From Oceanococcus sp041619555 (GTDB lineage Bacteria; Pseudomonadota; Gammaproteobacteria; Nevskiales; Oceanococcaceae), in assembly GCA_041619555.1 (NCBI GenBank), contig JBFKDQ010000045.1, positions 1 through 30,456 on the forward strand: DNA of 30,456 bases, read 5' to 3'. Within the stretch, counting starts at the first letter, position 1, and every line of letters begins with the position of its first letter. Below are positions 23,884-30,456 of the stretch, piece by piece. The notes under the pieces are model-generated. The model ran no database searches and was not told where the DNA came from. It worked only from the letters and a program-made list of their open reading frames with translations. The position numbers and the translations under genes were made by a program.

Positions 23884-25509
23884 ATGAGTGCAGTGCTGGC
23901 ATTTACCGGTGGCCTGGGCATTTTCCTGCTCGGTGTGGTCATCATGACCGGTGGCCTGCGTGCCGTGGCCGGTCAGGGATTGCAGCGCTTGCTCGCGCGC
24001 TTCACCCGCAGTCCGCTGTCAGGCGCGCTGACCGGGGCGCTGAGTACCGCAGTGTTGCAGTCCTCCAGTGCAACCACGGTGGCGGCCGTCGGCTTTGTCG
24101 GCGCCGGGCTGCTGAGCTTTCCGCAGGCGCTCGGTGTGGTGTTCGGTGCGAACCTGGGAACCACGATGACCGGCTGGCTGGTGGCGCTGGTCGGCTTCAA
24201 GTTCAAACTCGGCGCCGCGGTGTTGCCGCTGATTTTCCTCGGCGTGCTGCTGCGGCTGTTCGGTCGCCAGCGTCTGGCCGATTTCGGCATGGCCCTGGCC
24301 GGCTTTGGCCTGATCTTTGTCGGCATTCAGGCGATGCAGACCGCAATGGCGGGGTTGGATGCCGGCCTCGTCTTGCAGGCGCCGGCGGCCGATACCCTGT
24401 GGGGACGTCTGCGACTGGTTCTGCTCGGCCTTTTGTTCACCCTGCTGACCCAGTCTTCCAGCGCCGGCGTTGCCGCTGCCCTCACTGCCCTGTATACCGG
24501 CACCATCAGTTTCGAGCAGGCTGCCGCGCTGGTGATCGGTATGGATGTCGGCACCACGGCGACCGCTCTGTTGGCCACCCTGGGCGGCTCGGTGGAGGTG
24601 CGTCGCACCGGCTATTCGCATGTGGTCTACAACCTTCTGACCGCCCTTCTGGCGCTGTTTTTGCTGACGCCCTATGTGAGCCTGTTGCACTGGTGGGCGC
24701 CGGGCTGGCTGGCGGCGGAGCCGGAACTGGCGCTGGTCGGATTTCATTCCGGCTTCAATGTGCTTGGGGTCTGCTTGATCTTGCCTTTCGCGCGGCCTTT
24801 TGCCCGTCTCCTGGAGCGCCTGGTGCCGAGCCGCGAGTGGCCCGTGGTGCAGCGCCTGGAATCGCGCCTGCTGGCGGAGCCGGCGGTGGCGCTGGAGGCC
24901 GTACGCAGCAGCCTGAATGAACTGGTGGTCGAGATGTGCCGGGAGGGTCAATGCATGGTGGCCCAAGGCAGCGCTGCCGAGCCGGAGCTGGCCGAGCGCT
25001 GGCGGACGGCGCTGCAGCAGGTGCAGGCTTATCTTGATCGCATTCATCTGCAGCAGACCGATGGGCGCGCCTGGGCCTTATTGAATGCCTGTCTGCATGC
25101 GCTGGATCATGCACGGCGCCTGAATCATCGGCTGGTCCAGGTCGGACGGCACGGTGGCGAGGGCGGTCAATGGCGGCAATCACCTGTCCTGGTGGCGCCG
25201 CGGGATCTGGCCTTGCAGGCGCTTGAGGCGGTCGCACGGGTCGGCGAGGGCACATCCTGGGCTGCGCTGCGGGACCAATTGCAGCAGCGATCGCGACAGG
25301 CCGAGGCGCAGGCCGAAGCATGGCGCGGGCAGGTCATGCAGCGGGTCGCCAGCGGGGAGGATGATGCGCGATCTGGCGATGACCAGCTCGACGCACTGCG
25401 CTGGCTACGACGGACGATGCGCCATCTGTGGCGTCTGGCGAGTCACCTTGAGCGGGCCGAAACCCTGTCGATCCAGGGGGGGCGACAGGGAACTGGGGTG
25501 CACCGGTGA
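23884..25509 (+). CDS. Na/Pi cotransporter family protein with PhoU-like C-terminus
   Basis: This 541-aa protein has two homologous membrane repeats, each with the signature Gln-Ser-Ser-Ser: QSSSATTVAAVGFVG (residues 59-73) and QSSSAGVAAALTAL (near 195). The motifs GANLGTTMTGW and GMDVGTTATALLATLGG are also typical. About eight to nine hydrophobic segments cover residues 1-310. A helical, charged C-terminal half (about 330-541) resembles the PhoU-like regulatory extension of bacterial NptA-type proteins. The likely function is sodium-dependent phosphate transport. The 3' end overlaps, antisense, the end of the small exported protein gene by 105 bp. Confidence 0.92.
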   Translation: MSAVLAFTGGLGIFLLGVVIMTGGLRAVAGQGLQRLLARFTRSPLSGALTGALSTAVLQSSSATTVAAVGFVGAGLLSFPQALGVVFGANLGTTMTGWLVALVGFKFKLGAAVLPLIFLGVLLRLFGRQRLADFGMALAGFGLIFVGIQAMQTAMAGLDAGLVLQAPAADTLWGRLRLVLLGLLFTLLTQSSSAGVAAALTALYTGTISFEQAAALVIGMDVGTTATALLATLGGSVEVRRTGYSHVVYNLLTALLALFLLTPYVSLLHWWAPGWLAAEPELALVGFHSGFNVLGVCLILPFARPFARLLERLVPSREWPVVQRLESRLLAEPAVALEAVRSSLNELVVEMCREGQCMVAQGSAAEPELAERWRTALQQVQAYLDRIHLQQTDGRAWALLNACLHALDHARRLNHRLVQVGRHGGEGGQWRQSPVLVAPRDLALQALEAVARVGEGTSWAALRDQLQQRSRQAEAQAEAWRGQVMQRVASGEDDARSGDDQLDALRWLRRTMRHLWRLASHLERAETLSIQGGRQGTGVHR

Positions 25510-25878
25510 CGGGCTTTCGGGCTCGGGCTCCGTTGGTCGGCTTGACCGGGGCGGCGCCACATGGTCCGCAACCAGGGCTTTGAGTGAAGAATAGGCCAGC
25601 CGGTAGCGATCCGGTGTGGTCAGCTGTGCGCGTCGCGCCAGGCAGGCGTCGGTGGCCTGGTGCAGCTGTCTGACGACAAGTTTGGACAGCAGTCCTTGCT
25701 CTGCATCCAGGGTGCCGGCGACGGTGCTGGCCAACTCCGGACAGGCCGCAAGTTGCTGGGTCAGTGCTTCGATGTCGGCCGCACTGGCCAGTGAGGTAGG
25801 ATCCTCGCGCAACACGGCGTGGGCAGACCAAACCAGGCACAGCGTGGGGATCAGCAGGAAGAGCTTGAGTTGGTGCAT
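25405..25878 (-). CDS. Small exported protein of unknown function
   Basis: Starting at ATG 25878, this 157-aa protein has a clear signal peptide (MHQLKLFLLIPTLCLVWSAHA, then VLRED). Starting at ATG 25896 adds six residues. The central part (about 30-105) looks helical with two Cys; the tail is Pro/Ser-rich and of low complexity. No family is recognised. The last 105 bp run antisense to the Na/Pi gene, so the Pro-rich tail may partly be a by-product of that overlap. No good Shine-Dalgarno is seen. The signal peptide is the main reason to accept the gene. Confidence 0.55.
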   Translation of the reverse strand: MHQLKLFLLIPTLCLVWSAHAVLREDPTSLASAADIEALTQQLAACPELASTVAGTLDAEQGLLSKLVVRQLHQATDACLARRAQLTTPDRYRLAYSSLKALVADHVAPPRSSRPTEPEPESPSPVHPSSLSPPLDRQGFGPLKVTRQTPQMAHRPS

Positions 25879-25960
25879 TGGCGGACGCGGTTTCATCGAG
25901 ACAAGGCGCGTATTGCAATGCCTGCGGTGTCAAAGAACTGTGATGCCGGTATGGCGGGCA

Positions 25961-25988
25961 AAAAAAATCCCCGCGCAAGGCGGGGATT
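25961..25988 (-). terminator. Rho-independent terminator of the large secreted protein gene
   Basis: On the minus strand, AATCCCCGC (complement of 25980-25988) pairs perfectly over 9 bp with GCGGGGATT (complement of 25966-25974) around a 5-nt loop, followed by a run of T. It lies 46 bp beyond the stop codon at 26034, and it also insulates the small exported protein gene. Confidence 0.93.
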
Positions 25989-26033
25989 CGTGGGGTGCCG
26001 GAGCGCGTGAGCGGCGCGCCGCTCACGCCGGCC

Positions 26034-29000
26034 TCAGTGGACGACCGATTTGACGAAACGATTGTCGATCGTCTTGCTCCATGCGATCAGGTTGCCGCTG
26101 CCGGTGCGTCCGAGGAGGGTGGCGCCCTGGACCTGCTGGCCATCGATGTTGCTGGCGCCGACCACCTGCTGCCAGGCGATGGCGTTGTTGCCGAGACTGA
26201 TGTTGCCGGAGGTCTGCCCATCCACACTCTTCCACTTGACCTCGCGGCCGATCAGGCTGGCGATCAGCGGGGCGGGGCCGGGAATCAGGATCAGATCCTG
26301 GGGTGCGCCATCGCTGACCGAGCCGTAGCCGATGTTGCGGCGTTGTCCCCGATTGATGTCCTGCAGCGTCAGCCGTGCGTTGCTGCCATCGCTGCCGATC
26401 ACCGCATAGCCGTGCATGCCGGAGCCGTAGGCATGGGGAATCGCAAGCAGGTGCAATGGCGTGTAGTTGCGCGGATAGAACAGGGTGTTGATGAACTGGT
26501 TGTGCAGATCCTTGACCGTGACACGGACGGTGCCTGAGGGCAGCTCGGCGAGAATCGCGATCCGGCTGGTAGCGCCATCGGCAATCACGCTGCTGTCGAT
26601 GTAGCGGCCATTGCTGCCGAAGCGCACGGTGCCCAGATTGGCGCCATCAAGGCCTCTGAGCTGGACCCGTGGGGCGCCATCGGTATCCAGGCTGATCAGG
26701 GCCAGGGCCGGGGTGCCGGCGCCATCGCTGTCAGCCAGATAGTGCAGGGCCTGGTAGTCGGCTGCTGCATCGATGGCCATGGCGGAGACGAAGCGGCCGC
26801 TGCGGGCATCGCGGATCTGCACCCGCGCCAGGCCTGCGGCCCGGTCGCGTCCCAGGACCGCGATGTCGTCGCCGTCGCCGGCATCGGCAATGGTGACCGC
26901 CAGTTCCGCGCTGTAGTCGCCGTTGAACAGCACCTGTTGCAGCAGTGCGCCGCTCTGGCTGTCACTGACCTTGGCCTCCAGGCCGACTACCAGGGCATGA
27001 TCATCCCCATTGCCGTTGCCCAGATCAGCCAAGCCCAGAAGGATGGGGCCGGCGGATCGTGGTCGCTCATCGGTGACGACGACCTGGACCGATGTCGGCG
27101 TGCTGGTCTTGCCGCGCGAATCCTGCACCCGCAGGTGGACGGTGTACAGGCCCGGCGTGCTGAACTGATGACTTACGTGGGCGTCAGGGCTGGCCAGTGA
27201 ACTGCCATCAGCGAAGTCGAAGACGAAATTGTCTACGGTATCGGTTCCAGCATCAGGGTCTGAGGAATCGCTGGCATCGAAGTTGACGGTGAGCGGTGCA
27301 GGGCCTTCGCTGATATCCGTTTTCAGCACGGCGTTGGGCGCTGTATTAGGAGCGCAGTGGGCGTCCGCGCGCACCACAAAGCTGCCGGTTCTGCCCAGGC
27401 CGTCCGGCATTTCGTCGGATACCGCAGTGACGAAGTTAGGCACCGTTGCACTGTTGCTGCTCGACTGCGTGGTGCCGGCATTGAAGCCGGTCAATACCGC
27501 ACCGGGCACGACAAACAGATCGGATGCCTTGACCACGATGCTGATCACACCGTCGCCATACTCGCCGGACTCGGCGGCCACCGTGGTGTCTGGATCGACA
27601 AAGCGACCATCAATCTGGCCGCCGTTGGACGGATTGGCGGTGTAGGCCTGATACGCGACCTGGCCCGCAGCATCGGTAAACATCCTGACGCCGCGAATGG
27701 TCGCGGTCGTTTCACCGTCCTGCAGAGGCAATTCAAACGAGGAATACCAGCCGGTGTTGGGCGGCAATACGGTGAGATCGCCGGTGCGGAACTGGAAGCG
27801 CAGGCGGGGCATGCCGTCACCAGCATGAAACTGACTGATGGTCAGCAGTTGCAGATCCTGGCCCGAGGGTCCGGTTTGGTCGCCTGCAGGGTCGCTCAGC
27901 AGGGTCAGGCCTGGCGCAACGCAGACATCTTCGGTCGGCAGCGTGGGGAACAATTCGGCGGAATACGGACCCACATAGCCCTGGCTGTCCATGGCCTGGA
28001 TCCGGTAACCGTAGCTGACGCTTGCATCAATGGCCGTACGGTCCACCAGCTTGAGTTGGGCGGTGCGTGTCAGTTCGCTGAAGCTGCCTCCATCAAGATT
28101 GCGCTCGATGATGTACTGCGCAACCGGCGCGCCGTTGTCGCCGGGCCGTGCTGCACTCCAGTCCAGGGCGACGCCGAACGCATCACGGCTGGCGTTCAGG
28201 ATGGATTTGCTGGGGCCATTGCCGCCTGGATTGAGGATCGAATCGTATTCGGCCAGCAGACCTTTGCCGCTGACCAGCCGGGCAATCACACCGGCATCGT
28301 CATAGTTGGCGACGCCGGTGACGCAGGCACCGGTACAGCCATCCGCGTAACCGATGACAATGCGGCCCTGGCTGTCGATGGTCATGCCCATGAAATCCAG
28401 CAGATTTCGGTCCGCAGGGCGAGTCTCTGTCGCGCAACTGGTGCCGTGATCGCAGACCGCGCCTTTCTGGGTGGGGTCGTCTGGCGTCACGTTTTGCACC
28501 TGCCAGCTGGCGCCGCCGTCATAGGTCACTGCCAGGTACAGATGCCAGATGGCACTGGCCATGATCGTCGGGTCACCAGAATCACCGTCGGTGGTTGTGC
28601 CATGAAAGGCGACCGCAGCACGCTCAGCGTCACCGGCAATCGCGGTACTGAAGACGATGTTCTTCAGACCGAAAGGTCCGGCCAGGTTGACCGCGCCACG
28701 CGGATCCCAATGGATCGTCGGTGCATTCGCATTGGATTTGTCCAGTTCCCCCTTGATCACGCGAGGTTCATCGTCATCGATGCGTTGACCCTGGGCATCG
28801 CGGCCACCGGATCCGGTTTCTTCGCCATAGGCGAAGTACAGGGTCTTGCCATCGCGGGCGATTGCAACCGACGGGTCCCAGCGGCCACGCAGGGTTTCCG
28901 GCACGGTGACAAAATGCCAGCTTTCACCGGCATCGATGGATACCGCCAGGCCCTGGGCGTCGTTGCAGGTATTGTTCATCGGTACGTACACGGTGCCGTC

Positions 29001-30275
29001 TGCGCCGACGCGCACATGCCCATGGTTATTGCACAGGTCATTGGTTTCGGCGAGGAATAGCGGGAAGATCGGACGACTGGGATTGAAAGTCAGGCCGCCA
29101 TCGTCGGAACGCGAGCAGGTGGCGTTGACCGCGGCATGGGAGCAGTAATACAGCGCGTGTTCGGCGGTCGCCGTCAGCGGGCGATGACCCTCCGGGTAGG
29201 GGCCGCCGAAAATGGACTGGTTGTCGGCGCCGTGTGGCTGGCCGCCGCCCTGGGTCACGGTCCAGCTTTCGCCATTGTCGGTGGTCGTGCCGATGATGCT
29301 GGTGGCAACATTGAGCTGCGCGGTCCAGATGCTGGGGTTGTAGCCGGTGATGTTGCCGTTTTCGTCGTAATACGGCGTGGGATCGTCTGCCAGGAACGGA
29401 TCCCCACTGTTCAGATTGGCAAGAAATTCGGTGACCTCGACCCAGGAAGCGGTGGCCGGCACGGTGGAGTCGTCGAAGCTGACGCGGGCCTGATCGAAGT
29501 TGAACATGAAGAACACGTCATCGGTATTGCGGTTGATGCCGATCGTGGGTTCGGCAGCGCGCAAGCCCAGTGGCGAGCGGTAATTTGCCATCAGCGGCCC
29601 GCCTTCGCTGACCTGGGTGGTGCCGGTGACCTGGGTGCCGGCCTCCAGCTTGATGTTCATCGAAAGGGTCTGGCCGGCGGTGAGATAGGGCACAACACGG
29701 ATGCGGTAGGTGCTCGATCCGGCATTCAGCGGAATCGGCATGATTTCCGGATTGGCCGTCGTGGCGGCAGCCGAGCCGCCCAGATCATTGCCATTGGCAT
29801 CCAGCAGATAGATGTCGAAATCGCTGGCGGAGGCGCCAGTTGGCCCGACCAGGGGATCATCCCAGGCTGCGACGATTTTCAGTTTGGCATTCGGGTGCGT
29901 ATTCAGCCACTGAGAGGGCAGATCAACCTGCAGCAGCAGTTCATCGCAACGGAATTGATCGTTACAGGCCTGGCCCGGGCCATCGAGTTCGCTGGTGGGT
30001 AGGCCGGACATTTCCTCGGCGAATTCACCCAGGCCGGTGTGGGTTGAGCCCGACTGATTGCTCTGGGTGTACGGACCGGAAACGATGCTGGCTTCCGGGC
30101 TGTTGGGGGAAATGCTGTAGGTCCCGAGGTCTTCAGCAAAGCTAGGGCTGCTGACAACCGCGCACGCGGCCAGAATTCCGGACAGCCAGAGTGGATGTCG
30201 TCGTTTCGCGGGCAATGCGGCCGGCAGGCCAGCGATGGGCAGCCGAGGGGTGTCGGCCATGGGCGTTGGATTCAT
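26034..30275 (-). CDS. Large secreted multidomain protein (BNR, FnIII-like, PKD, propeller-like repeats)
   Basis: This 1413-aa protein starts at ATG 30275 behind GGAG, with a signal peptide after a charged N-terminus (AKRRHPLWLSGILAACAVVSSPSFA). The frame is open to 30362, but that start would add a non-secretory leader. Residues about 45-210 look like a beta-sandwich. About 300-640 carry sialidase-type BNR/Asp-box motifs (SDDGGLTF, SIDAGESW, TYDGGASW). About 690-775 resemble a fibronectin type III domain (VAQYIIERNLDGGSF, YGYRIQAMDSQGYVGPYS). About 975-1065 are a PKD domain (VNFDASDSSDPDAG, FDFADGS, VSHQFSTPGLYTVHLRVQD). The last about 340 residues contain roughly 50-residue degenerate repeats (IAVLGRDRAAGLARVQIRD; LALISLDTDGAPRVQLRG). 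No catalytic triad or anchoring signal was recognised. It probably acts outside the cell in binding or adhesion. Confidence 0.85.
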   Translation of the reverse strand: MNPTPMADTPRLPIAGLPAALPAKRRHPLWLSGILAACAVVSSPSFAEDLGTYSISPNSPEASIVSGPYTQSNQSGSTHTGLGEFAEEMSGLPTSELDGPGQACNDQFRCDELLLQVDLPSQWLNTHPNAKLKIVAAWDDPLVGPTGASASDFDIYLLDANGNDLGGSAAATTANPEIMPIPLNAGSSTYRIRVVPYLTAGQTLSMNIKLEAGTQVTGTTQVSEGGPLMANYRSPLGLRAAEPTIGINRNTDDVFFMFNFDQARVSFDDSTVPATASWVEVTEFLANLNSGDPFLADDPTPYYDENGNITGYNPSIWTAQLNVATSIIGTTTDNGESWTVTQGGGQPHGADNQSIFGGPYPEGHRPLTATAEHALYYCSHAAVNATCSRSDDGGLTFNPSRPIFPLFLAETNDLCNNHGHVRVGADGTVYVPMNNTCNDAQGLAVSIDAGESWHFVTVPETLRGRWDPSVAIARDGKTLYFAYGEETGSGGRDAQGQRIDDDEPRVIKGELDKSNANAPTIHWDPRGAVNLAGPFGLKNIVFSTAIAGDAERAAVAFHGTTTDGDSGDPTIMASAIWHLYLAVTYDGGASWQVQNVTPDDPTQKGAVCDHGTSCATETRPADRNLLDFMGMTIDSQGRIVIGYADGCTGACVTGVANYDDAGVIARLVSGKGLLAEYDSILNPGGNGPSKSILNASRDAFGVALDWSAARPGDNGAPVAQYIIERNLDGGSFSELTRTAQLKLVDRTAIDASVSYGYRIQAMDSQGYVGPYSAELFPTLPTEDVCVAPGLTLLSDPAGDQTGPSGQDLQLLTISQFHAGDGMPRLRFQFRTGDLTVLPPNTGWYSSFELPLQDGETTATIRGVRMFTDAAGQVAYQAYTANPSNGGQIDGRFVDPDTTVAAESGEYGDGVISIVVKASDLFVVPGAVLTGFNAGTTQSSSNSATVPNFVTAVSDEMPDGLGRTGSFVVRADAHCAPNTAPNAVLKTDISEGPAPLTVNFDASDSSDPDAGTDTVDNFVFDFADGSSLASPDAHVSHQFSTPGLYTVHLRVQDSRGKTSTPTSVQVVVTDERPRSAGPILLGLADLGNGNGDDHALVVGLEAKVSDSQSGALLQQVLFNGDYSAELAVTIADAGDGDDIAVLGRDRAAGLARVQIRDARSGRFVSAMAIDAAADYQALHYLADSDGAGTPALALISLDTDGAPRVQLRGLDGANLGTVRFGSNGRYIDSSVIADGATSRIAILAELPSGTVRVTVKDLHNQFINTLFYPRNYTPLHLLAIPHAYGSGMHGYAVIGSDGSNARLTLQDINRGQRRNIGYGSVSDGAPQDLILIPGPAPLIASLIGREVKWKSVDGQTSGNISLGNNAIAWQQVVGASNIDGQQVQGATLLGRTGSGNLIAWSKTIDNRFVKSVVH

Positions 30276-30456
30276 CAAGGAGTCTCCGGGGCAGCATTCC
30301 CGATCGGTCGGGCAATAGGCGTGATGGTTGAGCCCGGACCAATGGTGCAGGCGTTTTTGCATACACGGTCACACCGGCGCCGACGTTCCCCCTTGCTGAA
30401 AATAACCCGCATACAAGAGCTCCAGATCGCTAGGCCGGAGCATGTTTAGGTCATAA
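30276..30456. other. Upstream region of the large secreted protein gene
   Basis: About 180 bp remain to the window edge. They should contain the promoter of the leftward gene. No clear -35/-10 pair or operator is evident, and no other gene is supported. Confidence 0.4.

Noticed and set aside
27357..29060. A 567-codon open frame on the plus strand opposite the large secreted protein
   Set aside because: The minus-strand frame has a signal peptide, BNR and PKD motifs and a terminator; the plus frame has none of these.
1..30456. Integrase attachment repeat, insertion sequence or CRISPR array
   Set aside because: No second copy of the tRNA-Ser 3' end, no transposase or integrase motifs and no regularly spaced direct repeats were found by eye.

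Overview
The window reads like a chromosomal segment from a GC-rich gammaproteobacterium. The main clue is an ABC-F ATPase that follows the YbiT pattern almost residue for residue and has its usual length of 530 aa. Further clues are a YicG-type TRIC channel and a tRNA-Ser 3' end with G73 and an encoded CCA. The exact genus cannot be fixed from this sequence. No insertion sequence, CRISPR array or rRNA was seen.

Layout. (1) 1-900: end of a tRNA-Ser, its terminator, and about 850 bp of AT-richer sequence without a convincing gene. (2) 901-3845 (+): an orphan secretin with an unexplained C-terminal extension of about 300 aa, translationally coupled to a three-helix membrane protein with a Popeye/CRP-like cyclic-nucleotide-binding fold. 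(3) 3967-7000 (-): a three-gene operon of exported retropepsin-like protease, membrane protein with an inactive transglutaminase domain, and RimK-like ATP-grasp ligase. It diverges from an exported AstE/aspartoacylase-like enzyme (7098-8315, +). (4) 8699-10291 (+): ybiT. (5) 10382-15364 (-): an ABC export operon (ATPase, double-FtsX permease, HlyD-type adaptor) followed by a TRIC-family channel. (6) 15518-20908 (-): a complete extracellular electron transfer conduit. It consists of a decaheme surface lipoprotein (MtrC/OmcA type), a periplasmic decaheme MtrA and an MtrB barrel, arranged with overlapping or nearly touching ends. (7) 20909-23235: a divergent promoter region present twice, as two gapless 197-bp copies about 82% identical. 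Between the copies sit a MarR regulator and a divergent Rieske oxygenase. Copy 1 abuts mtrC; copy 2 drives a diheme cytochrome c. (8) 23196-25509 (+): the diheme cytochrome and a Na/Pi cotransporter-family protein. (9) 25405-30275 (-): a small exported protein and a 1413-aa secreted protein with BNR, FnIII-like, PKD and propeller-like repeats, ending in a strong terminator.

Working picture. The mtrCAB operon and the diheme cytochrome probably shared one divergent promoter with an FNR/CRP-type box. The small cytochrome may carry electrons in the periplasm to or from MtrA. The MarR-Rieske cassette appears to have come to lie inside a duplication of that promoter. No inner-membrane quinol dehydrogenase (CymA type) is in the window, so the direction of electron flow is open. 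The points most worth a second look are the duplicated promoter and the secretin/cyclic-nucleotide-sensor pair.
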